Origin: Clostridia bacterium
GTDB lineage: Bacteria > Bacillota > Clostridia > Oscillospirales > Acutalibacteraceae
Direction of reading: 5' to 3'
Length of the DNA: 64,000 nucleotides
NCBI GenBank assembly: GCA_017507805.1
Contig: JAFWAC010000008.1
Coordinates: 1 to 64,000, forward strand
The notes beneath the pieces were generated by a model, which saw nothing but the letters and a program-made list of their open reading frames with translations, was not told the DNA's origin and searched no databases. A program made the position numbers and the translations under genes. Positions 34,588 through 43,732 of this stretch are shown in pieces (the first letter of the stretch is position 1; every line of letters begins with the position of its first letter).

Positions 34588-35616
34588 TTACCACCCGAAA
34601 ATGACGGGTAAAACCGCAATAATACAGCCGACAAAGGCTATTGCAGAGAAAACGAAAACTATTTTCTGTTCAGACCAACCGCACATTTCAAAATGATGGT
34701 GCAAAGGTGCCATCTTAAAGAAACGCTTTTTGGTTTTCTTATAATAAAGCACCTGAATAATATCGGAAATTGCCTCCATAAAATAGGTGCAACCCGCAAA
34801 TATAAGCAGTACCGGTCGGTCAATTCCAAATGAAAGCGCCACTACCATTCCGCCCAAAAACATTGAACCGGTATCCCCCATAAATACCTTTGCAGGCTTT
34901 GCATTCCAGAAAATAAAACCAACGCAAGCACCTGCCAATGCGGCTGAAAGCACATTAAATGCCGTGTTGTTCAAGAATCCGGCAGCCAGCATAAAGGCAC
35001 AGGAAACCACAAGGGTTACCGAGGAGGCAAGACCGTCTATACCGTCAGTAAGATTAACCGCATTGGTAAAACCATAAATAAATACCAATGCGACAGGCCA
35101 GAAAAACAGTCCCAAGCCGTGTGTTAAATCAACATCACCTATAAAAGGTATGTAGGTTGTTTTCATACCGCCCAACAAAAGTGTGAAAAGATAAACCGCG
35201 GCAATCAAAAGCTGTAAAAAGGTTTTTTGCCTTGCTGTAAGTCCCAAATTACGCTTTCTAACTACCTTTATATAATCGTCCATAAAGCCAATGCCACTCA
35301 TACAAAGTGCCATTATAATACCTGCAAGAAAGGTTGTTGCCCTTTGCGGAGCTTTAAGCTCGACAGCAAGGCGTGTATTTGTAAAGGCAGAGTAGGCAAA
35401 GGCGACAGCCAGACTTAAAAGCAGACCTGCAACCATCATAACACCGCCCATTGTGGGTGTGCCCTGCTTTTCCTTATGCCAATTAGGACCTATGTCAAGA
35501 ATAGTTTGCCCAAATTTCAATTTTCTTAAATACGGAATAACAATAAAGCCCAATGCGGCAGTAACTGCAAATGCCACCAAGGCGGCTATAACAGATGTCA
35601 AGTCCTTCATACTCAT
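34588..35616 (-). CDS. mraY: Phospho-N-acetylmuramoyl-pentapeptide-transferase
   Basis: An integral membrane enzyme making lipid I from UDP-MurNAc-pentapeptide and undecaprenyl phosphate. About ten helices are predicted. Key acidic motifs are present: MDDYIKV, NAVNLTDGIDGLASS and AKVFMGDTGSMFLGG, and the histidine motif is MAPLHHHFE. Length (342) is slightly above the common 320. Two possible starts lie two codons apart (35616 and 35610). It follows murE by 10 bp; murF, which often lies between, is absent. Confidence 0.96.
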   Translation of the reverse strand: MSMKDLTSVIAALVAFAVTAALGFIVIPYLRKLKFGQTILDIGPNWHKEKQGTPTMGGVMMVAGLLLSLAVAFAYSAFTNTRLAVELKAPQRATTFLAGIIMALCMSGIGFMDDYIKVVRKRNLGLTARQKTFLQLLIAAVYLFTLLLGGMKTTYIPFIGDVDLTHGLGLFFWPVALVFIYGFTNAVNLTDGIDGLASSVTLVVSCAFMLAAGFLNNTAFNVLSAALAGACVGFIFWNAKPAKVFMGDTGSMFLGGMVVALSFGIDRPVLLIFAGCTYFMEAISDIIQVLYYKKTKKRFFKMAPLHHHFEMCGWSEQKIVFVFSAIAFVGCIIAVLPVIFGW

Positions 35617-35626
35617 ACCTCATTCC

Positions 35627-37054
35627 TTACTTTTTAAGCTCAGCGAGAGCTTCGGCGACCACCTCACGCTCGTCAAGGTGAATTGTACCTGTGGCTAAAA
35701 TCTGGTAGGTTTCGTGTCCCTTACCTGCCAGCACAATTATATCATCCTTGTAGGCTGTTGAAATGGCATACTTTATAGCCTCTATTCGGTTTTCAATCAC
35801 CTTATAGGGTGTGGGAGAGCCGTCCATACCAACAAGAATATCGTCAATAATTGCGGAAGGCACTTCACTGCGAGGATTATCACTCGTGACTATTACAAAA
35901 TCTGCGTATCTTGTTGCAATTGCTCCCATTTTAGGTCGCTTGCCCTTGTCTCTGTCACCACCGCAGCCAAACACAACCGTAAGGCGATTACGATCACATT
36001 CGCGGAATGTTGTTAATATATTTTTAAGACCGTCCGGTGTGTGGGCATAGTCAATTATAACCGTGAAATCCTTGCCTGTTGGGACAACCTCTGCCCTGCC
36101 CTTTACGCCCTCAAGCTCACAAAGCGCCAAAGCAGACTCCTCAAGAGAAAATCCCAATTCAACCGCACAAACAAGTGCGGAAAGGGAATTATAAACCGTG
36201 AAATTACCGCCGACATTAACCTTAACATGGTTAATCTGTGTGTCGCTTACAAACTCATAATCCACACTGACCGGCTTATATTTTACAGCCTTTGCGCTGT
36301 AATTCGCATTGTTGCCCGTAGAATATGTGGCAATACGGCAATCAAGCCCCTCTGCTATCTGAGCCGAATATTCATCATCAGCATTGATAACTGCAAGCTT
36401 AGCCATTGAAAACAGCTTCTTTTTAGCAAGCAGATAGTTTTCCATAGTGATATGGTAATCAAGATGGTCTTGGGTTAAATTCGTGAAAATTGCCGCCTCA
36501 AAGCTGAGATTGTGAACGCGGCATTGGTCTAAAGCATGAGAGGAGACCTCCATAACGGCATAATCACAGCCCTCATCGCGCATTTGTGCAAACAAGGAAT
36601 GAAGCTCATAAGCATCGGGGGTAGTGTTCTTAGCGGCAATAACGGTATCTGCAATCATATTTTGTATTGTACCGATAAGCCCTACCTTGTGACCTGCCTT
36701 TTCAAGAATTTTCTTAAGCATATGCGTAACAGAGGTTTTACCGTTAGTACCGGTTACACCTATAAGCTTAAGGCTGTTTGCAGGATTTCCAAACCATTTT
36801 GCACAGATATCCGAATAAACCGCGCGGCTGTCAGCCACTAAAATCTGATTTTCAATTTTTACATCATATTGGGCAATAATTACTGCGGCACCTGCTTCTT
36901 TTGCTTTTAAGGCAAAATCGTGACCGTCACTCACATTGCCTTTAATGCAAACAAAGGCATAGCCGGATTTCACCGCCCGCGAATCGCAGGTTATACCCGT
37001 GATTTCAATTTCAGCAAATTTTTCATCACATGAGATAAGGTTTTTAAGCTTCAT
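35627..37054 (-). CDS. murE: UDP-MurNAc-tripeptide ligase, meso-DAP-adding
   Basis: A Mur ligase that adds the third amino acid to UDP-MurNAc-L-Ala-D-Glu using ATP. The P-loop is GTNGKTS (102-108). The DNPR motif at 392-395 (VTSDNPRSE) is the meso-diaminopimelate specificity signature, so the peptidoglycan is predicted to be of the meso-DAP type. The lysine to be carbamylated lies in the KKKLF segment. Length 475 is normal. It follows the PASTA PBP gene by 27 bp. Confidence 0.96.
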   Translation of the reverse strand: MKLKNLISCDEKFAEIEITGITCDSRAVKSGYAFVCIKGNVSDGHDFALKAKEAGAAVIIAQYDVKIENQILVADSRAVYSDICAKWFGNPANSLKLIGVTGTNGKTSVTHMLKKILEKAGHKVGLIGTIQNMIADTVIAAKNTTPDAYELHSLFAQMRDEGCDYAVMEVSSHALDQCRVHNLSFEAAIFTNLTQDHLDYHITMENYLLAKKKLFSMAKLAVINADDEYSAQIAEGLDCRIATYSTGNNANYSAKAVKYKPVSVDYEFVSDTQINHVKVNVGGNFTVYNSLSALVCAVELGFSLEESALALCELEGVKGRAEVVPTGKDFTVIIDYAHTPDGLKNILTTFRECDRNRLTVVFGCGGDRDKGKRPKMGAIATRYADFVIVTSDNPRSEVPSAIIDDILVGMDGSPTPYKVIENRIEAIKYAISTAYKDDIIVLAGKGHETYQILATGTIHLDEREVVAEALAELKK

Positions 37055-37081
37055 TGTTTTCTCCTTAATAAGTATCGGATA

Positions 37082-39325
37082 TTATCCGTCTACTGCGCTG
37101 TCATCTCTGAAATAAACAGTAACTATTGTTCCTGCTGACACAGCCTGCCCTGCCTCAACACTTTGTTTATAGGATTTAAGTCCCGGTGAGGTTGTATTGC
37201 CCGAAAACTCCACATTTATACCTGCAGAGGCCGCCGCTTTATTAACCTGAGTAGCAGTGAGTCCCACAAGATTGGGTACTGTGGCGGTTTTTTCCTCAGT
37301 TTCCTCTGTATAAAGGATTACCACACCGCCTATAAGCACCTGATTTCCGGCTTCGGGAAGCTGTCTGATTACAGTATCGCCCGAGCCTACCACCTGATAT
37401 TCAAGTTTTGCGGCAGATATTTTTCCTTTAGCCTCCGAAAGAGAATTATCAACCGTCTCGGGAACGCTGACGGTCAGACTTTTATATTCCTCCTCGGTAT
37501 AGCTTGCTTCGTATCCCAAATAAGGCAGTACATCACCCATAATCTTGGAGTTTACAGGTGCTGAAATTATACCGCCGTAATACTTGTCGCCCTTTGGCTC
37601 GTCAAGCATTACGAAAACCGCAATTTCAGGATCATCGATGGGAGCCACCGTAACGCATGAGCCGATATACAAGTAACTGTCACCTGTGGAAAGAATTTTT
37701 GAAAGCTTCTGTGAGGTACCGGTTTTAGCGCCTATATTATATCCGGCAACCAAAGAATTTTTGGCACCGTTTTCAGCCACAAATTCCATAAGCTCGCGCA
37801 TTGTATTTGATGTGGTTTCTGATATAACCTGTCTTTTATAGCCTGTAGACGCCGCCTTTACTATTTTTCCGTTTTCATCAAGTGTTTTTTCAACCAAATG
37901 CGGCTGCACCAGATAGCCTCCGTTTACGCAGGCCGAAATGGCAGACAAAAGCTGTACAGGAGTTATGTTAAAGCTCTGTCCGAAGGAGCAGGAGGAAAGC
38001 TCAACCGGCCCCATTTTTTCCTCTGAATGGTAGGTAGACATCGCTTCACCCGGCAAATCAATACCTGTTTTTTCAGCGAAGCCGAATGCCTTGAAATATT
38101 TTGAGAAGGAGCTTTTTCCTACAAGCTGACCTATCGTTATAAATGCAGGGTTACAGGAATTTGAAATTGCCTGCATTAAGCTCTGTGAGCCGTGACCGGA
38201 TTTTTTGTGGCAATCATACCCCTGACCTGCAACGGTGGCATGACCGTTACAGTAAAAGGTATTATTTTTATTAATCAGATTTTCTTCAATCGCAATAGCG
38301 GCAGTAATAACCTTGAAAACAGAGCCCGGCTCGTATGTATCCGAAACCGCCTTGTTGCGCCATTGCCTGTTCATCAATTCGGATTGCAGTTTTTGGCGTT
38401 CCTCCTCGTTTTCGACCGCTTCAACAAGCTGATTATCAGAAGCAGACAGCACAAAGGGCTCGTTTGGGTTGTAATCCCCTTTGACAGCCATTGCAAGTAT
38501 CGCACCGGTTTTAACATTCATTACAACTGCTGTTCCGCGTTCGGCAACAAGATGCTCGGCAATCGCCGCTTCGAGATACTTTTCAGCAGTATACTGTATA
38601 TAGGAATCGAGGGTGAGCACCAAGGAATTACCCTGTGTTGCCTCCTCCACACTCTCATAGGTAAGGCGCATATCGGTGCCTGCGGCATTTTTTGCGGCAA
38701 CAACCCTTCCGGCAATACCCGTAAGAGTGTTGTCGTAATAGCTCTCTATCCCCGATAGTCCTTGGTCGTCCGAGCCGACAAAGCCCAAAACCACCGAAGC
38801 TAAGCTATCGTTTGGATAGTACCTCTTTGTGGTTTCATCAAGACCAACATATTTCACAAGCCCCAAATCCTCATAATCGGAAAGAAACTGTCTTATTTCA
38901 TCGGCAACCGTTTTTTCGATTTTCTTCTTAACTATAACATAGTAAGAGTTTTTATCGGTATCGGCATAAACCTTATCGTAATCCACATCGAGTATACGGG
39001 ACAAATTCTCAGCAATTGTTTTTCGCACAAGCTCCTTTTCTGCCGCATCATCAAGCTTTCGTATACCGTTTGGTGTTATGTAAACCGTCCAAGCGGTTGA
39101 GCTTGTAGCGAGGGTTTGCATATTACGGTCATAAATATCGCCGCGCGGAGCCGTTATAAGGCTATCATAAAGCTGTTGCTCAGAGGCGGCATTCTGATAC
39201 TTTTCGCCGTTGACAATCATTATGTTGACAAGCCGCCAGACCGAAACTGCCGACAATGCTATTATAAGTGCCAGCATTACTCCGACAATGCGGACTATCA
39301 TTTGCTTTCCCGGTTTTACGGTCAT
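37082..39325 (-). CDS. Class B penicillin-binding protein with PASTA domains
   Basis: A 747-residue FtsI/SpoVD-type transpeptidase. It has one N-terminal membrane helix (about 10-32), a dimerisation domain, and a transpeptidase domain with SVFK (335-338; nucleophile S335), S390-x-N392 and KTGT (534-537). Two C-terminal PASTA domains (about 610-742) bind peptidoglycan or muropeptides. It crosslinks septal wall with FtsW. PASTA-bearing forms include B. subtilis SpoVD and S. pneumoniae PBP2x, so a sporulation or division role cannot be fixed. It is preceded by the ftsL-like gene, as usual. Confidence 0.93.
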   Translation of the reverse strand: MTVKPGKQMIVRIVGVMLALIIALSAVSVWRLVNIMIVNGEKYQNAASEQQLYDSLITAPRGDIYDRNMQTLATSSTAWTVYITPNGIRKLDDAAEKELVRKTIAENLSRILDVDYDKVYADTDKNSYYVIVKKKIEKTVADEIRQFLSDYEDLGLVKYVGLDETTKRYYPNDSLASVVLGFVGSDDQGLSGIESYYDNTLTGIAGRVVAAKNAAGTDMRLTYESVEEATQGNSLVLTLDSYIQYTAEKYLEAAIAEHLVAERGTAVVMNVKTGAILAMAVKGDYNPNEPFVLSASDNQLVEAVENEEERQKLQSELMNRQWRNKAVSDTYEPGSVFKVITAAIAIEENLINKNNTFYCNGHATVAGQGYDCHKKSGHGSQSLMQAISNSCNPAFITIGQLVGKSSFSKYFKAFGFAEKTGIDLPGEAMSTYHSEEKMGPVELSSCSFGQSFNITPVQLLSAISACVNGGYLVQPHLVEKTLDENGKIVKAASTGYKRQVISETTSNTMRELMEFVAENGAKNSLVAGYNIGAKTGTSQKLSKILSTGDSYLYIGSCVTVAPIDDPEIAVFVMLDEPKGDKYYGGIISAPVNSKIMGDVLPYLGYEASYTEEEYKSLTVSVPETVDNSLSEAKGKISAAKLEYQVVGSGDTVIRQLPEAGNQVLIGGVVILYTEETEEKTATVPNLVGLTATQVNKAAASAGINVEFSGNTTSPGLKSYKQSVEAGQAVSAGTIVTVYFRDDSAVDG

Positions 39326-39434
39326 TTGTATGCCTCCATTAAAAACAACTCACTAATATGCCCGAATACGAGAGTCGAAAAATCCAACTCTCGTACAATA
39401 CTAAATAATTATATTAACATTCCTTATGTCTTTA

Positions 39435-39899
39435 TTACTCCTCGCTGACAATAGTACCGTCAGCAATTTTTGCGGCATTCTTATCGTTTACTCTTATATA
39501 TGTCACATTTTCCTTTTCGGGCTTTTTCATACCAAGCTTAACTGCCTCAAGCTCAAGATTGGCAAAGCAAATTCTTCTTTCCATTTCAACCTCAAGACTA
39601 ATCATTTCACTGTCAAGCTCAGAAATCGCCGCCTTCATATCGTTAATCTCGGAATTAACCTCGTTTATCTCAAGTCTCAGCGCAATGTTTCCGCAAAAAC
39701 CGGCAAGCACCAAGAAAGCACAAAGAACGAGTGTTATAGGTGCAGAAACTGCCTTGGCGGCAGACTGTCTGCGCTTATTTGCCTTAGATGCCGGCATTAC
39801 AACAATATTATCACGCGAATTAGTCTTTTGCTTAGGCTTGGGCATAAACATCTCAAAATCATAGGCGAGACTTTCATTGTAATATTTAAGATTATCCAT
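39435..39899 (-). CDS. ftsL: FtsL-like cell division protein
   Basis: A 154-residue bitopic membrane protein with a basic cytoplasmic N-terminal region (about 1-52), one transmembrane helix (about 53-72) and an extracellular coiled coil (LEINEVNSEINDMKAAISEL, onward to about 110). This topology and its place between rsmH and the class B PBP identify it as the FtsL-type partner of FtsQ/DivIB. Sequence conservation in this family is low, so the call rests on context and topology. Confidence 0.8.
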   Translation of the reverse strand: MDNLKYYNESLAYDFEMFMPKPKQKTNSRDNIVVMPASKANKRRQSAAKAVSAPITLVLCAFLVLAGFCGNIALRLEINEVNSEINDMKAAISELDSEMISLEVEMERRICFANLELEAVKLGMKKPEKENVTYIRVNDKNAAKIADGTIVSEE

Positions 39900-39918
39900 T
39901 ACGCTACTCCTTATTTTT

Positions 39919-40839
39919 TTAGTTCTTTATTATTACTCTAAGCTTTGCACTGCGGCTGCGCGGATTTTCCTCAAGCTCCTGAGCCGTGGGCTCAATGGGC
40001 TTTCTTGTCAACAATCTCCCCTTTGGAGTGTTTCCGCAAACACATATCGGAAAATCGGGCGGACATGTGCAGCCTGTGCAGTATTCTTTGAATTTTTGTT
40101 TTACCATTCTGTCCTCAAGCGAGTGAAAGGTTATTATGGCGAGAACACCGTTCTTAGCCAACAGGTTAAAGCATTTATCAAGCGCCGCGGAAAGCTCGTC
40201 AAGCTCACCGTTTACGGCAATTCTCAAGGCTTGAAAGCATTTGCGCGCAGGGTGACCGTCCCTTCGGGCGGCGGCAGGTACTGCAGACGAAATCAGCTCT
40301 GCCAATTCAAGTGTTGAATTAATTTTATTCGTGCTTCTTACCTGCACAATTTTCGAAGCAATGCGCAATGCGAATTTTTCCTCACCAAAGCGGCGAAATA
40401 TATCTGCAAGCTCCTGCTCACTGAAAGTATTAACAATATCCGAAGCGGTTATTCCGCTTTTACTCATACGCATATCAAGCGGTGCATCTTTATGATATGA
40501 AAAGCCTCTGTCACCGTTATCCAGCTGATAAGAGGAAACTCCCAAATCAAGCAGTATACCGTCAACCTCTTTAATTCCCAATTCCTCTAATACAGCATCT
40601 GCGGTGCTGAATTTGGCATTTATCACCTTTGCAGGATAAGCTTTAAGTCTTTCGGTTGCAACAGCCACGGCATCGGGATCTCGGTCTAAGGCTACGAGCA
40701 AGCCGTCCTTAAGGTGCTTTGCAATCTCACTTGAATGACCTGCACCACCTGCGGTACCGTCCAAATAAATACCGTTTGGCTTAACAGACAAAGCTTCCAA
40801 TGTTTCTTCCAACAATACGGATTTATGTTTAAATTCCAT
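39919..40839 (-). CDS. rsmH: 16S rRNA (cytosine-1402-N4)-methyltransferase
   Basis: A SAM-dependent methyltransferase that modifies C1402 in the ribosomal P site. The SAM motif is YLDGTAGGAGHSSEI. The downstream signatures DGILLDLGVSSYQLDNGDRG, FSYHKDAPLDMRM, ARKCFQALRIAVNGEL and AIITFHSLEDRMVK are all present. Length (306) is standard. It follows mraZ by only two bases. Confidence 0.97.
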   Translation of the reverse strand: MEFKHKSVLLEETLEALSVKPNGIYLDGTAGGAGHSSEIAKHLKDGLLVALDRDPDAVAVATERLKAYPAKVINAKFSTADAVLEELGIKEVDGILLDLGVSSYQLDNGDRGFSYHKDAPLDMRMSKSGITASDIVNTFSEQELADIFRRFGEEKFALRIASKIVQVRSTNKINSTLELAELISSAVPAAARRDGHPARKCFQALRIAVNGELDELSAALDKCFNLLAKNGVLAIITFHSLEDRMVKQKFKEYCTGCTCPPDFPICVCGNTPKGRLLTRKPIEPTAQELEENPRSRSAKLRVIIKN

Positions 40840-40841
40840 AA

Positions 40842-41267
40842 TCAGAAATTAAGCTCCTCCATAACAGCCGAAATAGATTCAAGGGTATTGCTTTCGTTTT
40901 CATCCTTCCAAAGTGAAGCATCCCAAATCTCAAGATTGGTATCCATACCGATAATATGAACCTCGCTGTCAAAGCCGGCATATTCCCTGAGTGTGGGTGG
41001 AACCAAAATTCTGCCCTGTGTGTCAAACTCAACATTAAAGCTTCCGTCATACAAAAAGCGCTTAACCGTGCTTGACTTTGTTCCGGGCAGTGTGCCGATA
41101 CGCTCAACCAAGCTTGCCCATTGCTCGCGAGAATAAACACAAAGACAGCGTTTGCCGTAAATACCTTTGCAGATTATAAAGCTTTCACCAAGCTCGTCAC
41201 GAAAGGCAGACGGAATGAAAACCCTGCCCTTTTTATCGATTTTATGGTCGAAGCCGCCAAAAAGCAT
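40842..41267 (-). CDS. mraZ: Transcriptional regulator MraZ
   Basis: A 141-residue AbrB-like DNA-binding protein that usually represses its own operon by binding short repeats in the upstream region. It begins MLFGGFDHKIDKKGRVFIPS and has the two family DxxGR repeats (DKKGRVFIPSAF and DTQGRILVPPTL). It is the first gene of the cell-wall cluster. GGAGG precedes the ATG, and a strong promoter with repeated AGTG elements lies upstream. Confidence 0.96.
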   Translation of the reverse strand: MLFGGFDHKIDKKGRVFIPSAFRDELGESFIICKGIYGKRCLCVYSREQWASLVERIGTLPGTKSSTVKRFLYDGSFNVEFDTQGRILVPPTLREYAGFDSEVHIIGMDTNLEIWDASLWKDENESNTLESISAVMEELNF

Positions 41268-41288
41268 GGATTTTCACCTCCGTTTAAA

Positions 41289-41359
41289 CCACTTTAAAAC
41301 ATTTCACTGCATTTTTGATACACTTTGCACCACTATTCTGTATTATATACGCCACTTTT
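41289..41359 (-). promoter_or_regulatory. Candidate MraZ-binding repeats
   Basis: On the minus strand the 71 bp from the -10 region to near the mraZ ribosome-binding site hold five AGTG cores. Three are full AAAGTG[G/T] elements (near 41359-41352, 41327-41321 and 41296-41289). MraZ proteins are known to bind such short direct repeats. The spacing here is irregular (22, 10, 16 and 15 bp), so the exact site set is uncertain. Confidence 0.45.
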
Positions 41360-41370
41360 ATAAAAATCAA
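41342..41370 (-). promoter_or_regulatory. Main promoter of the mraZ division/cell-wall operon
   Basis: On the minus strand TTGATT (41370-41365), a 17-bp spacer and a perfect TATAAT (41347-41342) lie 75 bp before the mraZ start. The first AAAGTGG element lies in the spacer. Confidence 0.7.
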
Positions 41371-41422
41371 GGATTTTTTTAAAATTTGCACAATTTTTTT
41401 GAAAAAAGTTCTCAAAAGGCAA

Positions 41423-41454
41423 AAAAGCAGCCTTGCACACGCAAAGCTGCTTTT
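41423..41454 (-). terminator. Likely terminator of the LRR-protein operon
   Basis: The 9-bp stem AAAAGCAGC/GCTGCTTTT is extended inward by TTGC/GCAA around an ACAC loop with one mismatch, and is followed on the minus strand by TTTTGCC. It stands between the LRR gene (stop at 41636) and the mraZ promoter, so it would stop read-through into the cell-wall cluster. Confidence 0.65.
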
Positions 41455-41500
41455 CAAAAATTAAGATTTTGATTTTTAAATATAGTTTATTGGGTTTATT

Positions 41501-41574
41501 TGTAGGGACAGGCGTCCTCGACTGTCCGCGAAATACCTCTAAATCAACGGGCAGTCGGGGACGCCTGCCCCTAC
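41501..41574. repeat. GC-rich palindromic intergenic element
   Basis: Two 27-bp arms (41502-41528 and 41548-41574) are inverted copies with three mismatches, around a 19-bp AT-rich loop. The left arm begins GTAGGGACAGGCGTCCTCGA and the right arm ends GACGCCTGCCCCTAC. Base composition is far richer in G and C than the surrounding AT-rich spacer. It resembles REP- or MITE-type palindromes that are dispersed in Clostridia genomes. Only one copy lies in this window. Confidence 0.75.
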
Positions 41575-41635
41575 GATATATCTTTTAATTTTTTTGAACT
41601 GTAATTTATCACTTGTTCCTTCAAAAAAGCAATAA

Positions 41636-43708
41636 CTAATTTGTATCCTCTGCAATTTTCTTTTTAAGAATTACTAAATCAAGAATATTTATTTTGCCGT
41701 CACCGCTGTAATCAATCAACAAATCGTTATAACCGTTTAACAATGTTTGCGTTGCCGATACAAGATTTTCGGCTGTTGGTGATGCATCTATCTCTTTTCC
41801 GTAATTAAAATATATTTCTGCGGAAGTGAATTTTTCGTTGCCAGCATATATTCGGATGTTTTTCCATTGCTCAACACTGCCTTCGAAATAGACATTTTTA
41901 ATACCGGTGCAATCGTAAAAAGCTCCTATATCCACCACAGTAACGGTTTCAGGCAAAAATACATTTTCAATACATTTACAACCGCAATATTGATACATTG
42001 ATATTGTCTGCACCCTCGGCAATCTTAGCTCGGTAAGAAGTTGACCGTTGATGTATAAATTACCTGCATAACACATAGGATTAGAGTAGCTTGTGCCAAA
42101 AGCAATTTCATTCCAGGCTTCAAAATCGGCAATATCAACCCTTTCAAGCGAAGTGCACAAAATAAACGCATTGTACCCTATCCACTTAACACTTTCAGGT
42201 ATGGTTACAGCTTTCAGTGATTTACACTCCTCAAAGGCTCTGTCTCCTATTTCGGTAATACCTTCAGGGATTGTTATTGTTTTAAGCGATTCACAGTGAC
42301 CGAACACATCGTTTTCAATTTTTGTGACATTTGCGGGGATTTCCACAGATAAAAGCAGACAACAGTAATCGAAAGCTCCGCTTCCTATACTTGTAAGTGT
42401 TTCCGGGAGTGTTATCGTTTTAAGCGATTCGCAATATCTGAACGCATCGTTTCCTATTTTTGTGACACCCTCGGGGATTTCTACAGATGAAAGCAATCGG
42501 CAATTATTGAAAGCCGCGTTTCCTATACTTGTGAGCGATTTAGAAAGTGTTATAGATTTAAGCGAGCTACAACTAACAAACGCATGGGCGCCTATATCTT
42601 TAACGCTATCCGATACTGTTGCGGCTATAATAGAATCGCAATTATAAAATGCGTAATTACCTATGCTTGTAACCCCGTCAGGGATTTCTAAATCGGTCAC
42701 AAGCTTAGCATTTAAATATAAATTTGCAGCATAGCTCAACGGATTTGATGTATAATCGGCAAAATCAATACCACACCATGCCGCGATATCGGTTATATAT
42801 ACACCGTTTAATGATTTACAATTATAAAACGCAGAATCCCCTGCGCCTTTAATGCTGTCAGGTATTGTCACAGATGTAATAGCTTCGCAGTTATAAAATG
42901 CAAAAGTGCTTATATTTGTAACACCGTCAGGTATTTCCAAATTGGTTAAAATATCACCGTTTAAATACAGTTTCTTGGCATAATACAGCGGATTAGCGGT
43001 AGTGCTTACAAACTCGGTATTACACCACGCCGCCACATCGGTTATATATACGCTTTTGAGTGCTTTGCAATTATAAAATGCACTGCTACCTATGCTCTTA
43101 ACACTATCGGGAATTGTTACCGAAGTAATCGAGGTGCAATTATTAAAGGCTTGACTTCCGATGCTTGCAACCCCGTCAGGAATTATCAAATCGGTCACAA
43201 GCTTACCGTTTAAATACAAATTTTTTGCATAATACAATGGGTTGGAAAAATTTTTAAAATCAATGTTACACCAAGCGGATATATCTGTTATATATACAGC
43301 TTTCAACGCAGTACAAACTTCAAATGCAGAGCTGTTTATACTTATAACACTGTCAGGGATTGTTACAGATACAAGTGAGGAACAATTAAAAAACGCACTA
43401 TACCCCATACTTTTTACGCTATCAGGAATTATTACTGCTGTCAATGCTTTACAGTAGGAAAATGCCCAATCGTCTATGGCAGTAACAGGATAACCGCCTA
43501 AGGTTGGAGGTATTACCACATCGCCGCTGATTGATTTATCAAAAGCAGTGATAGTCGCCTCCCCGTCTGTTACGGTATATGTATAATCTCCTTCTGTATA
43601 TTCTGTTTGAGCATTTGCAGTAATGCCAAACAACTGCAAAGGAGAAGCCAAAACAACCGAAAGGACTGTCAACACGGCAATTATTGATAATGTTATTTGC
43701 TTTTTCAT
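41636..43708 (-). CDS. Secreted BspA-like leucine-rich-repeat protein with dockerin-like tail
   Basis: A 690-residue exported protein. An N-terminal signal peptide (MKKQITLSIIAVLTVLSVVL, cleavage after about residue 33) is followed by some twenty LRR_5 repeats of about 23 residues (pattern LxSVTIPDSVKSIGSSAFYN). They alternate with a second block type, YITDxxAWCNIxF..SNPLYYAKNLYLNG, that occurs five times. The C-terminus ends in one EF-hand-like dockerin half (D666 to D677, DYSGDGKINILD), followed by LVILKKKI. Such proteins bind host or plant surfaces. A lone dockerin half may bind calcium or a cohesin. It lies 24 bp after the DUF4367 gene, so it shares an operon with the ECF sigma pair. Confidence 0.88.
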   Translation of the reverse strand: MKKQITLSIIAVLTVLSVVLASPLQLFGITANAQTEYTEGDYTYTVTDGEATITAFDKSISGDVVIPPTLGGYPVTAIDDWAFSYCKALTAVIIPDSVKSMGYSAFFNCSSLVSVTIPDSVISINSSAFEVCTALKAVYITDISAWCNIDFKNFSNPLYYAKNLYLNGKLVTDLIIPDGVASIGSQAFNNCTSITSVTIPDSVKSIGSSAFYNCKALKSVYITDVAAWCNTEFVSTTANPLYYAKKLYLNGDILTNLEIPDGVTNISTFAFYNCEAITSVTIPDSIKGAGDSAFYNCKSLNGVYITDIAAWCGIDFADYTSNPLSYAANLYLNAKLVTDLEIPDGVTSIGNYAFYNCDSIIAATVSDSVKDIGAHAFVSCSSLKSITLSKSLTSIGNAAFNNCRLLSSVEIPEGVTKIGNDAFRYCESLKTITLPETLTSIGSGAFDYCCLLLSVEIPANVTKIENDVFGHCESLKTITIPEGITEIGDRAFEECKSLKAVTIPESVKWIGYNAFILCTSLERVDIADFEAWNEIAFGTSYSNPMCYAGNLYINGQLLTELRLPRVQTISMYQYCGCKCIENVFLPETVTVVDIGAFYDCTGIKNVYFEGSVEQWKNIRIYAGNEKFTSAEIYFNYGKEIDASPTAENLVSATQTLLNGYNDLLIDYSGDGKINILDLVILKKKIAEDTN

Positions 43709-43732
43709 AAATATCGCCCTACCTTTATAAAA

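Noticed and set aside
38192-38758. 188-residue open frame opposite the PASTA PBP
   Set aside because: It is the shadow of a conserved gene, with no start signal and no recognisable protein.
41700-43500. Interspersed DNA repeats as mobile or CRISPR repeats
   Set aside because: They correspond to in-frame leucine-rich repeats of one secreted protein.
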